Source of the DNA: Nitrosopumilus sp. H13
GTDB taxonomy: Archaea; Thermoproteota; Nitrososphaeria; Nitrososphaerales; Nitrosopumilaceae
Assembly: GCA_003724285.1 (NCBI GenBank)
Contig: RHFB01000061.1
Coordinates: forward strand, 1 to 35,928
DNA length: 35,928 nucleotides
Direction of reading: 5' to 3'
Position 1 is the stretch's first letter, and the number at the start of each line of letters is the position of its first letter. The translations under genes were made by a program, and so were the position numbers. The notes beneath the pieces were generated by a model. That model saw only the letters and a program-made list of their open reading frames with translations. It was not told the DNA's origin and searched no databases. Below, one piece after another: positions 23,554-31,609 of this stretch.

Positions 23554-24191
23554 AGGACTCCCTCCTCTGCCTCTGGCGGAATTCCTATTCTTTCTGCAAA
23601 CAGGCTGCCTGTCAGATCTGGCCTCTTTGGAATTCCCTGCTTTGTCCTGTGAAACGTGACTGTCATATCGCATTTTGTGTATACGTTGGCCGTATCGCCG
23701 GTCTGCGGATCAAGGCCTGACGGCACGTCGACTGCAAGCTTGTAGCAGTCAGTGCTGTTTACGTACTTTATTGCAGATGCGTACGGCTCGCGGATCTCGC
23801 CTGTGATGCCGGTGCCAAGCATCGCGTCAATTATGATGTCCGGCATTACCCTGTCCCCTGGGCTCCACGATTCCAGACGTACGGACGGCATCTTTTGGAG
23901 TATGGACCAGTTCCAAGAGCTCTCCTCTGTCTTTATGTCCCCCGGGTCTCCCATGAGGGAGACCGTTACCTCTGCCCCCCGGCCCGCCATGTGCCTTGCC
24001 ATGACAAGTCCGTCACCGCCGTTGTTGCCAAGCCCGGCAAGAACCAATACTGTTTTGGAGTCAATATTTGTCTCATCTGCCAGGCGCCTGACTGCCGCAG
24101 ATCCCGCGTTTTCCATCATGAATTTTTTTAAAAAGCCCATTTCGTGACCGCGGTTCTCTATCTGATACATCTGATCCACCGTGATCTCCAC
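23550..24191 (-). CDS. nnrE: NAD(P)H-hydrate epimerase (YjeF N-terminal domain)
   Basis: The enzyme epimerises damaged R-NAD(P)HX so it can be repaired. The 213-residue single-domain protein has MENAGSAA at 26-33, GLGNNGGDG at 53-61, DAMLGTGITG, and the VDVPSGLD motif followed by late 'VTFHRTKQG'. The kinase-type dehydratase partner domain that is often fused is absent. The GTG at 24191 lies about 23 nt after a TTATTTTG element (24214-24222, minus strand), so it probably heads the operon with the hydrolase and cobT. Confidence 0.9.
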   Translation of the reverse strand: MEITVDQMYQIENRGHEMGFLKKFMMENAGSAAVRRLADETNIDSKTVLVLAGLGNNGGDGLVMARHMAGRGAEVTVSLMGDPGDIKTEESSWNWSILQKMPSVRLESWSPGDRVMPDIIIDAMLGTGITGEIREPYASAIKYVNSTDCYKLAVDVPSGLDPQTGDTANVYTKCDMTVTFHRTKQGIPKRPDLTGSLFAERIGIPPEAEEGVL

Positions 24192-24250
24192 AAGTATGAT
24201 GCCCGATCATGTTCAAAATAAGGGCTTTGAAAACTGCCTATGTGAACGGG

Positions 24251-24268
24251 TCATTTGATACCAAATGA
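24251..24268. promoter_or_regulatory. Inverted repeat abutting the first binding-protein TATA box
   Basis: TCATTTG (24251-24257) and CAAATGA (24262-24268) form a perfect 7-bp inverted repeat with a 4-bp spacer, ending at the base before TTTAATAA. That is the position of the TFB-recognition element, so a protein bound here would probably block or modulate initiation. The other two binding-protein promoters do not show it. Confidence 0.5.
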
Positions 24269-24276
24269 TTTAATAA
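24269..24276 (+). promoter_or_regulatory. TATA box of first binding-protein gene
   Basis: TTTAATAA ends 23 nt before the ATG at 24299. The same octamer with the same spacing occurs at 25640-25647 and 29209-29216. Confidence 0.7.
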
Positions 24277-24298
24277 CCATTGTCAAAAGCCACTAGCA

Positions 24299-25630
24299 AT
24301 GGCGTCAGGCAAGTACATAGGAATTGGTGCTGGAATAGTGATCATTATAGCTGCCATACTGATAGCAGTAAGCCAGGCTCCAGAAGATGCGATATCCCCC
24401 ATTGACACGCCAGAGGCGCCAGAGCCAGTTGATATAGAACCAGCAGAGGTAGAGCCCGCAGATGCACCAGAACCCGCAGAGACAGCAGAGATGGAGCTGT
24501 CAGGCGAGATTGAGATAGGATCACTTCTTCCCCTGTCTGGACGACTCTCAGGACACGGAGAGGAGAACTTGGCAGGTACTGAGTTTGGAGTAATAAAGTT
24601 CAACGAGCACCTTGAGAGCATTGGAGCCACATGGAGCATAAAGCTCGTATCAGAAGATACGGCAACAAACCAGCAGGTTGCACTTGATAAAATTACCACG
24701 CTTAATGCAAAGGGAGTCAAGATGATCATCGGTCCCGAGACTAGCGCAAACACAAAACATGTAAAGCCGTATGCAGACAGCAACGGAATGTTGCTTGTCA
24801 GCTGTTGCTCTACTGCCCCAGCGCTTGCAATTGCAGACGACAGCGTATACCGCCTTGTTGCAGACGACACCAACCAGGGCCCGGCTCTGGCAGCATTGAT
24901 GGCCGGAGAGGGAATGGAGGTAATGGTACCCATCTGGAGGAGTGACACGTACGGCGACGGCCTGCAAAAGACGGCAACAGAGGCATTTGTGGCAAATGGA
25001 GGTACAGTCGATGAGGGAATCCCATATAGCCCTGACACGCAAGAATTCTCAGTTTCCACATCACTACTTGCAGACATAGTGCTAGGGCATGTTGACAGGG
25101 TTGGAGCAGAAAAGGTCGGGGTGCTATACATTGGATTCAGCGAGATACAGCAGTTTGCCCAGTCTGGATCAGACCACGAGGTGCTCAACCAGGTAAGATG
25201 GTTCGGGCCTGACGGCGCCACAAAGCAGAAGAGCCTGACAACAGACCCGCTCGCATCAGAGTTTGCAGAGACAGTAAAGTTCACATCACTCCAGATTGCA
25301 GCCGCGGAGAATCCGGTTTATGTGAGCGTACAAGAGTTCGTAGAGGAAAAGCTGGGCAGGGAGCCCTCGACATTTGCTCACTCGTCATATGACGCCGTAT
25401 GGCTCATCGGGCTTGCAATGCTAGAGACTGACAGTACGGATGTGGATGCGATAAAGGCAGAGCTGCACGGAGTGGCAGAAGACTATGACAACGCCGCCCT
25501 AGGCAGCATAAAACTCAACGAGGCAGGCGATCTGGCAGAGGCAGACTATGAGATATGGGGCGTCAGGGACGGCGAGTGGAAGCTCTTGGGAGTATACGCG
25601 TTCAGCGACGGCTCGATAACTTTCAACTAG
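24299..25630 (+). CDS. ABC transporter substrate-binding protein, single domain (LivK-type)
   Basis: This is an extracytoplasmic type I periplasmic-binding fold of the amino-acid/amide group. It is anchored by one N-terminal membrane segment (about 5-24), with no lipobox cysteine, and a Pro/Glu/Ala-rich spacer of about 40 residues. The binding domain runs from 'GEIEIGSLLPLSGRLSGHGEENLAG' to the end, with 'GPETSANTKHVKPYADSNGMLLVSCCSTAPALA' and 'FAHSSYDAVWLIGLAMLE' as landmarks. Two adjacent cysteines sit in the loop that normally contacts the ligand. It is the only intact single-domain copy of six related domains in this locus. Ligand unknown. Confidence 0.88.
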   Translation: MASGKYIGIGAGIVIIIAAILIAVSQAPEDAISPIDTPEAPEPVDIEPAEVEPADAPEPAETAEMELSGEIEIGSLLPLSGRLSGHGEENLAGTEFGVIKFNEHLESIGATWSIKLVSEDTATNQQVALDKITTLNAKGVKMIIGPETSANTKHVKPYADSNGMLLVSCCSTAPALAIADDSVYRLVADDTNQGPALAALMAGEGMEVMVPIWRSDTYGDGLQKTATEAFVANGGTVDEGIPYSPDTQEFSVSTSLLADIVLGHVDRVGAEKVGVLYIGFSEIQQFAQSGSDHEVLNQVRWFGPDGATKQKSLTTDPLASEFAETVKFTSLQIAAAENPVYVSVQEFVEEKLGREPSTFAHSSYDAVWLIGLAMLETDSTDVDAIKAELHGVAEDYDNAALGSIKLNEAGDLAEADYEIWGVRDGEWKLLGVYAFSDGSITFN

Positions 25631-25639
25631 ATCAGGATA

Positions 25640-25647
25640 TTTAATAA
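25640..25647 (+). promoter_or_regulatory. TATA box of the three-domain binding-protein unit
   Basis: TTTAATAA begins 10 nt after the stop of the preceding gene, which ends at 25630. It ends 21 nt before the ATG at 25668 and 24 nt before the in-frame ATG at 25671; the second fits the other promoters better. Confidence 0.65.
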
Positions 25648-25667
25648 CAGGCTCATAAAACACAAAC

Positions 25668-27263
25668 ATGATGAAATCTGGCGCCGCAGTTGGAATTGGT
25701 GTTGCCATAGTAGTAGTGGCCCTGATAATATACGCAATATCAGGAATCGGGGCAAAACCTGCAGAGCCGGCTCTTGAAGGCGAGATAAATGTGGGACTGC
25801 TTGTCGCAACATCTGGAGACTTTGGCGCGTACGGCCGGGAGAACATAGAGGCGGCAATGCTTGCAGAGTCCGAGTTCAACAAGTATCTGGAGGAGGAAGG
25901 CGAAAAGTGGAGCATAAAGCTGGTAACAGAGGACACGCAGAGCGACCCCGAGATCGCGCTAGAAAAGATAATGGCGTTTAATGAGAAAGGGATAAAGCTG
26001 GTGTCCGGTCCTGAAACCAGTGCGAGCATCATAAGCGTCAAAGAATACGCAGGCAATAACGACATGCTGCTGTTTAGCTGCTGCTCTGTAGCGCCGTCGC
26101 TGTCCGTACCTGGCGATAACATATTCAGGCTCATTACCGATGACACAAAGCAGGGGGCAGTGTTTGACCTGCTCTTTGAGCACGAGGAAATAGAGGCAGT
26201 GGTCCCGGTGTGGAGGGGCGATGTGTGGGGTGACGGCCTCAGCCAGTCTGTAAAAAATGACTTTGCAGGCGGCGTGATGGATGCGGGAATAAGATATGAC
26301 GTTGATGCAGAAGAGTTCTCTGCGCAGGCAGAAGACCTTGCCGGCAGGGTGCAGAAATATGTAGACGAGTACGGCGCAGAAAAGGTCGCCGTGCTGTACA
26401 TTGGATTCGGAGAGATGGTAAAATTCATAGAGGCGGCATCTGCCCACGAGATACTCGGCGATGTGAGATGGTTTGGTTCTGACTCGAACACAAACGACGA
26501 GGCGCTCGTCATGGAACCGACCGTAGAGTTCACGGAAAAGACCAAACTTACGACCGTGCAGGTCTCTGCATCCGGCGGATCCGCGTTTTACAAGGTAAGG
26601 GACCATGTCGAGGAGGCGCTTGGAAAAAAGCCAAACTCGTTTGCACATTCTACATATGACACCATATGGCTCATCGGGCTTGCAATGCTAGAGACCCGAA
26701 GTATAGAGGCGGGTCCCGTTGCAGCCGCGCTGCCAGTGATTGCCGCAGAGCACGAGGGCGCAATAGGCAGCACCGAGCTCAACGAGGCAGGAGATCTGGC
26801 AGATGCGGACTATTCCATATGGGGTGTGAGGGACGGCCAGTGGGCGAGGCTTGGGAATTTTGACTATATCGACAGGGCCATCACGCTTGATGAGTCCGGG
26901 CTCGGAGAGGTGCGGATAGGAATGATCATACCGGAGACTGGCAGTCTCGAGTACTTTGGCGAGGAGGCAATGCTTGCAACGCAGCTCGGAGTGGCAGACT
27001 TTAACGACCACCTAGAGGAGACGGGCGCCACGTGGAGCATGTCCCTTGAGACAAGGGACACAAAGAGCAATGCGCAAGACGCGCTTGCAGGACTAGAGTC
27101 ACTCAATGAAAAAGGGATAAGTCTGGTGCTGGGGGCCTCAAGCAGCGCCACGATTACCGGCATCAAGGACTATGCAGACAGCAATGACATGCTGATTCTC
27201 GGATGCTGCTCGTCTGCGCCGTCGCTTGCCATACCCGGGGGGCGGCGCTCGGAAAGCTGCTAG
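25668..27263 (+). CDS. Multi-domain binding protein, N-terminal part (frame broken)
   Basis: The product has a membrane anchor (about 5-25), a full LivK-type domain (nt about 25776-26890; 'GEINVGLLVATSGDFGAYG' to 'YDTIWLIGLAMLET') and the first part of a second domain starting 'GEVRIGMIIPETGSLEYFG'. It ends out of frame soon after 'GCCSSAPSLAIPG'. The rest of the second domain continues in the -1 frame as the next entry. Compared with intact copies, about 13 residues (the DNIFRL..DDTKQ segment) are missing at the junction, equal to a deletion of about 40 nt. If joined, the protein would be about 1150 residues with three binding domains. Probably a damaged gene, or a sequence error. Confidence 0.8.
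   Translation: MMKSGAAVGIGVAIVVVALIIYAISGIGAKPAEPALEGEINVGLLVATSGDFGAYGRENIEAAMLAESEFNKYLEEEGEKWSIKLVTEDTQSDPEIALEKIMAFNEKGIKLVSGPETSASIISVKEYAGNNDMLLFSCCSVAPSLSVPGDNIFRLITDDTKQGAVFDLLFEHEEIEAVVPVWRGDVWGDGLSQSVKNDFAGGVMDAGIRYDVDAEEFSAQAEDLAGRVQKYVDEYGAEKVAVLYIGFGEMVKFIEAASAHEILGDVRWFGSDSNTNDEALVMEPTVEFTEKTKLTTVQVSASGGSAFYKVRDHVEEALGKKPNSFAHSTYDTIWLIGLAMLETRSIEAGPVAAALPVIAAEHEGAIGSTELNEAGDLADADYSIWGVRDGQWARLGNFDYIDRAITLDESGLGEVRIGMIIPETGSLEYFGEEAMLATQLGVADFNDHLEETGATWSMSLETRDTKSNAQDALAGLESLNEKGISLVLGASSSATITGIKDYADSNDMLILGCCSSAPSLAIPGGRRSESC
27139..27238 (+). repeat. 100-nt block identical to 30755-30854, copy A
   Basis: The block matches 30755-30854 at all 100 positions, while sequence on either side differs at many positions. 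It ends at CCCGG, exactly where the reading frame breaks in both paralogues. Confidence 0.9.
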
Positions 27264-29110
27264 AGCACGAGGGAATAGAGGCAGTGGTCCCGGTGTGGAG
27301 GAGCGACGTGTGGGGCGATGGTTTGCGCGAGGCAGGCCAGAAAGAGTTTGTAGGAAGCGTGATGGATGCGGGAATAAGGTATGACGTCGATACAGAAGAG
27401 TTCACTGCGCTGGCAGAAGACCTTGCCGGCAGGGTGCAGAAATATGTAGACGAGTACGGCGCAGAAAAGGTAGCCGTATGGCACCTGGGATTCAGCGAGA
27501 TGCTGCAGATCGTGCAGGATGCTTCTATTCATGAGATATTAGGGGACGTGAGGTGGTTTGGCTCTGGTCCAAATACAAAAGAGATCAATCTGATCAATGA
27601 CGCGATCGGAAAGGAGTTCCTTACCGGCGTGCAGTTTACCATGATCCATGCGGCCCCGTCAAAGGGCCCCGTTGCAGACAGGGTCTTCAAACACGTGGAG
27701 GGGGAGCTTCGAAGGGAGCCAAACTCGTACTCGCACGCCGCATATGACGCCGTGTGGATAGCGGGGCTTGCGATATCAGAGATTCAAGATACGGATGCCC
27801 TGAAGATCCGGGAGATACTGCCAGATATCGCAGCAGAGTACAGCGGCGCCCTTGGCAGCATTACGTTCAACGAGGCAGGAGACGGCTCCAGCATAGACTA
27901 TGACGTGTGGAGTGTCAGGGACGGCATGTGGAACCAGATCGGGCGCTATTCGCAGGCAGATGACGCGGTGGAACTGGCAGGATCCGCCCCGGGGATCTCA
28001 GGGGAGATAACGATAGGAAGGCTGGCAGACGAGGACAGCACGTCAAGCCACTATGCAGAGAACGTCGAGGCCACAGAGCTGGCGCTAGTAGAGTTCAACA
28101 GGCACCTAGATGAGATCGGCGAGGGATGGAGCCTTGTGATGAAAGGCGCAGATTACGATCCCAGTACGGCGCTCGTGGAGATCAAGAAGTTTGACTCTGA
28201 GGGCATCAAGATCATAATAGGTCCGGAGAACAGCGCGGCAGTAAAAGAGGTAAAGGAATACGTGGACTCTAACGGCATGGTGATCCTCAACTGCTGTTCC
28301 ACTGCGCCAGAGCTTGCAGTAAAGGACGGCATATTTCGTCTGGTAACAGACGATACAAAGCAGGGCGCGGCACTAGCAGGCATACTAGAGCACGAGGGCA
28401 TAGAGGCAATAGTCCCGGTGTGGAGGGGTGATGTGTGGGGTGACGGCCTCATCGAGTCGCTGCAGGCAGAGTACGTGGAGCTTGGGGTTATGGATGACGG
28501 CATAAGGTATGATGCCGATGCGTCAGAGTTTGCAGGGCATGCGGAGGAACTTGCGTCAAGGGTGCAGGAGTATGCGGACTTGTATGGCGCAGAAAAAACG
28601 GCAGTCATGTATGCCGGGTTTGGGGAGATTGCGGACTTTGTCAGGGCGGCGGCATCGCATGAGATACTCGGGGACGTGAGGTGGTTTGGCTCTGATGCGA
28701 GCACAAAGGAGGTAAGCATCATAAACGAACCGGCATTGGCGGAATTCTCGCAAAAGATACTGTTTACTGCCATACAGGTCGGAACCCAGAAAAACCCCAC
28801 AAGGGAGCTAGTAGAGCGCCACGTGATGGACGTCTTGGGCAGATCGCCGAGCACGTATGCAAGCTCGGCGTATGATGCCGTGTGGATTGCGGGGCTTGCC
28901 ATATCAGAGGCCCGTAGCAGCGATGCTGCAGCAGTCAGGGATGTAATTCCGCTAGTTGCAGAGATGTACAGCGGCGCAATCGGAAGCACAAAGCTCAACG
29001 AGGCAGGGGATCTAGAGCAGGCCAACTATGACATATGGGGCGTGCGGGACGGGCAGTGGGTTCTGCTTGGCCGGTACGTGCATACAGGCGACGTTATAGG
29101 GCTCGGCTAA
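27203..29110 (+). CDS. Multi-domain binding protein, C-terminal part (frame broken)
   Basis: The meaningful sequence starts at about 27240 ('GAALGKLLEHEGIEAVVPVWRSDVWGDG'), continuing the second binding domain of the preceding frame, followed by a complete third domain (nt about 27999-29110; 'GEITIGRLADEDSTSSHYAENVEATEL' to 'YDIWGVRDGQWVLLG'). The first dozen residues read from the ATG at 27203 are an overlap in the wrong frame and not homologous. No TATA box or signal peptide is visible for separate expression, so this half would not be exported on its own. The coding pattern remains intact to the end, which suggests a recent break. Confidence 0.8.
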   Translation: MLLVCAVACHTRGAALGKLLEHEGIEAVVPVWRSDVWGDGLREAGQKEFVGSVMDAGIRYDVDTEEFTALAEDLAGRVQKYVDEYGAEKVAVWHLGFSEMLQIVQDASIHEILGDVRWFGSGPNTKEINLINDAIGKEFLTGVQFTMIHAAPSKGPVADRVFKHVEGELRREPNSYSHAAYDAVWIAGLAISEIQDTDALKIREILPDIAAEYSGALGSITFNEAGDGSSIDYDVWSVRDGMWNQIGRYSQADDAVELAGSAPGISGEITIGRLADEDSTSSHYAENVEATELALVEFNRHLDEIGEGWSLVMKGADYDPSTALVEIKKFDSEGIKIIIGPENSAAVKEVKEYVDSNGMVILNCCSTAPELAVKDGIFRLVTDDTKQGAALAGILEHEGIEAIVPVWRGDVWGDGLIESLQAEYVELGVMDDGIRYDADASEFAGHAEELASRVQEYADLYGAEKTAVMYAGFGEIADFVRAAASHEILGDVRWFGSDASTKEVSIINEPALAEFSQKILFTAIQVGTQKNPTRELVERHVMDVLGRSPSTYASSAYDAVWIAGLAISEARSSDAAAVRDVIPLVAEMYSGAIGSTKLNEAGDLEQANYDIWGVRDGQWVLLGRYVHTGDVIGLG

Positions 29111-29208
29111 GCACCATATGCATCCCCGTATGATCCCATCTGCGCTGGCAGTCTAGATATCCTCAAAGACGCGCCTGCAACTTGTCACGCCATCGGCTCT
29201 AGATTATA

Positions 29209-29216
29209 TTTAATAA
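29209..29216 (+). promoter_or_regulatory. TATA box of the two-domain binding-protein unit
   Basis: TTTAATAA ends 23 nt before the ATG at 29239. This supports 29239 rather than the GTG at 29221 or the ATG at 29281 as the start. Confidence 0.65.
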
Positions 29217-29231
29217 GGTAGTGCGCGACAC

Positions 29232-29310
29232 AGGTGTGATGAAACCGCGCGTGATGATTGGAATCGGCAACATAGGTGTGATGAAACCGCGCGTGATGAT
29301 TGGAATCGGC
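29232..29310 (+). repeat. 42-bp tandem duplication at the start of a binding-protein gene
   Basis: A 37-nt sequence (29232-29268) recurs perfectly at 29274-29310, a period of 42 bp, so the frame is kept. It duplicates 14 residues before the membrane segment (GVMKPRVMIGIG twice) and creates two alternative starts, ATG 29239 and ATG 29281. Confidence 0.9.
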
Positions 29311-30885
29311 GGCGCAGTTGCGGCAGCCGTCATAATACTTGTACTGTCAGGATCGTCTGCGCCTCCGCCCGAGGAGCCCGTAAAAGCCGGGCTTGATGGG
29401 GAGATAAAGATCGGATTGCTTGCCGCCGCGTCAGGAGACTTTGACGCGTACGGCCGGGAGAACATAGAGGCGGCAATGCTTGCAGAGTCCGAGTTCAACA
29501 AGTACCTGGAGGAGGAAGGCGAGCAGTGGAGCATAAAGATCGTACAAAAGGACACGCAGAGTGATCCTGAGATCGCGTTAGAAATGATAACGGCGCTTGA
29601 CGAGGAGGGAATAAAGCTGGTGTCCGGTCCTGAAACCAGCGCAAGCATTAATAGCATCAAAGAGTACACCGCAGAAAACGACATGCTGTTGTTTAGCTGC
29701 TGTTCCACTGCGCCGACGCTGGCCGTACCTGGTGATAACATATTCAGGCTCATTCCGGACGACACAAAGCAGAGCATAGTCTTTGCCAAGCTCTTAGAGC
29801 ACGAGGGCATAGAGGCAATAGTCCCGGTGTGGAGGGGTGACGTGTGGGGTGACGGCCTGGTCACGGCCACCAGGAAGAACTTTGATGGCAAGATGGACTA
29901 TGGAATAAGATACTATACCTATACGGAGAGGTTTACCTCCCATACGGACGACCTTGTAGGAAGGGTGCAAAAGCTCATAGACGAGTACGGCGCAGAAAAG
30001 GTAGCCATACTATACCTGGGATTCGGGGAGATGCCAAAATTCATAGAGGCGGCAACTGCCCACGAGATACTCGATGACGTGAGGTGGTTCGGCTCTGACT
30101 CGAACACAAACGACGAGGCGCTCGTCATGGAGCCGACCGTAGAGTTCACGGAAAAGACCAGACTTACGACCGTGCAGGTGTCAGCGTCTGGCGAGTCGTC
30201 GTTTTACAAGGTAAGGGATCACATAAAAGAGTCGTTTGGAAGGGAGCCGAGCGCGTTTGCATACTCGACATACGACACCATATGGCTCATCGGGCTTGCA
30301 ATGCAGGATGTCCAGAGCGCCGAGACTAGTTCGGTTGCCGTGGCACTGCCCACAGTCGCCCTGTCATACGAGGGCGCCATTGGCGATACGGGGCTCAACG
30401 GGGCAGGGGATCTGGCAGATGCGGACTATTCCATATGGGGCGTGAGGGACAGACAGTGGGAGAGGCTTGGAAGCTTTGGCCACAGAGACGGCTCCATCTC
30501 ATTTGACGAGTCTGGATTGGGAGAGGTAAAGATAGGCCTGCTCATACCGGAGACGGGCAGCCTCGAGTATTTCGGAGAGGACATCATGCTTGCGACGCAG
30601 ATTGGAGTGGCAGAGTTCAACGAGTATCTGGAGGGGGCGGGCCAGACATGGAGGATGACGCTTGAGACAAGGGACACAAAGAGCAATGCGCAAGACGCGC
30701 TTGCAGGACTCGAGGATCTGGACAAGAGGGGAATAGGAGTGGTACTGGGGGCCACAAGCAGCGCCACGATTACCGGCATCAAGGACTATGCAGACAGCAA
30801 TGACATGCTGATTCTCGGATGCTGCTCGTCTGCGCCGTCGCTTGCCATACCCGGCAGCACGCAGCGGCACTTGCAAGGCTCCTAG
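29239..30885 (+). CDS. Two-domain binding protein, N-terminal part (frame broken)
   Basis: The start at ATG 29239 is set by the TATA box. After a duplicated N-terminal stretch and a membrane anchor ('GGAVAAAVIILVLSG') comes one complete LivK-type domain (nt about 29392-30510; 'GEIKIGLLAAASGDFDAYG' onward), nearly a copy of the first domain at 25.7 kb, then the start of a second domain ('GEVKIGLLIPETGSLEYFGED'). The frame ends shortly after 'GCCSSAPSLAIPG', at the same point as in the other paralogue. Joined to the next frame it would be a protein of about 790 residues with two binding domains. Relative to intact copies about 37 nt are missing at the junction. Confidence 0.8.
   Translation: MKPRVMIGIGNIGVMKPRVMIGIGGAVAAAVIILVLSGSSAPPPEEPVKAGLDGEIKIGLLAAASGDFDAYGRENIEAAMLAESEFNKYLEEEGEQWSIKIVQKDTQSDPEIALEMITALDEEGIKLVSGPETSASINSIKEYTAENDMLLFSCCSTAPTLAVPGDNIFRLIPDDTKQSIVFAKLLEHEGIEAIVPVWRGDVWGDGLVTATRKNFDGKMDYGIRYYTYTERFTSHTDDLVGRVQKLIDEYGAEKVAILYLGFGEMPKFIEAATAHEILDDVRWFGSDSNTNDEALVMEPTVEFTEKTRLTTVQVSASGESSFYKVRDHIKESFGREPSAFAYSTYDTIWLIGLAMQDVQSAETSSVAVALPTVALSYEGAIGDTGLNGAGDLADADYSIWGVRDRQWERLGSFGHRDGSISFDESGLGEVKIGLLIPETGSLEYFGEDIMLATQIGVAEFNEYLEGAGQTWRMTLETRDTKSNAQDALAGLEDLDKRGIGVVLGATSSATITGIKDYADSNDMLILGCCSSAPSLAIPGSTQRHLQGS
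30755..30854 (+). repeat. 100-nt block identical to 27139-27238, copy B
   Basis: This is the partner of the block at 27139-27238. Downstream of CCCGG the two copies differ (the B copy is 6 nt longer up to the shared GAGGGAATAGAGGCAGTGG), so the junctions are not identical although the block is. Confidence 0.9.
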
Positions 30886-31604
30886 ATCACGAGGGAATAG
30901 AGGCAGTGGTCCCGGTGTGGAGGGGTGACGTGTGGGGTGACGGCCTGTACGAGGCAGGCCAAAAGGAGTTTGAAGGTACTGTGATGGATCCGGGCATAAG
31001 GTACAAAGTCGATACGGAAGAGTTCTCTGCGCCGGCAAAAGACCTTGCCGGCAGGGTGCAGGGGTATGTAGACGAGTACGGCGCAGAAAACGTAGCCGTG
31101 TGGTATATGGGGTTTAGCGAGATGATCCAGTTCGTGCAGGATGCTTCTATTCATGAGATACTCGGGGACGTGAGGTGGTTTGGCTCTGGCTCGAACACAA
31201 AGGAGATCGAGCTGATTAACGACGCGGTGGGGACGGAATTCCTTTCTGACGCCAGGTTTACAATGGTTCATGCCGCACCATCTCAGGGACCGGCGGCAGA
31301 CAAGCTGTTCAGGCATGTCAAGGACGATCTCGGAAGGCAGCCAAGCTCGTACGCCCACACCGCATATGATGCCGTGTGGATCACAGGGCTTGCGATATCA
31401 AAGCTGCAAGATACGGACGCCCTGAAGATCCGGGAGATACTGCCGGATGTCGTGTCAAGGTACAGCGGCGCCCTTGGCAGCATTACGTTCAACGAGGCAG
31501 GAGACAACGCAAAGGCCGACTACGAGGTGTGGGGTGTGAGGGACGGCCAGTGGGGATATCTGGGGATATACCTGAATGATAATGATTCCATAACGCTTGA
31601 CTGA
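30819..31604 (+). CDS. Two-domain binding protein, C-terminal part (frame broken)
   Basis: Homology starts at about 30860 ('HAAALARLLDHEGIEAVVPVWRGDVWGDG') and runs to the end of a LivK-type domain ('YDAVWITGLAISKLQD', 'YEVWGVRDGQWGYLG'). It supplies the second half of the domain begun in the preceding frame. The residues read before that from the ATG at 30819 are an out-of-frame overlap. No signal peptide or promoter of its own is visible. The stop lies 5 bp before the end of the convergent livF gene. Confidence 0.78.
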   Translation: MLLVCAVACHTRQHAAALARLLDHEGIEAVVPVWRGDVWGDGLYEAGQKEFEGTVMDPGIRYKVDTEEFSAPAKDLAGRVQGYVDEYGAENVAVWYMGFSEMIQFVQDASIHEILGDVRWFGSGSNTKEIELINDAVGTEFLSDARFTMVHAAPSQGPAADKLFRHVKDDLGRQPSSYAHTAYDAVWITGLAISKLQDTDALKIREILPDVVSRYSGALGSITFNEAGDNAKADYEVWGVRDGQWGYLGIYLNDNDSITLD

Positions 31605-31609
31605 GGGCA

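Noticed and set aside
27225-27245. Programmed -1 ribosomal frameshift at the G-run in the three-domain binding protein
   Set aside because: The run GGGGGG could look slippery, but the zero-frame codons do not allow good P-site re-pairing, the equivalent site in the second paralogue has no run at all, and about 13 conserved residues would still be missing.
24283-29025. Long antisense frames opposite the binding-protein genes (for example 24283-25284, 25499-26545, 28153-29025)
   Set aside because: They are Ser/Ala/Pro-rich mirror frames produced by the codon bias of the real genes, span gene boundaries and carry no recognisable domain or well-placed promoter.
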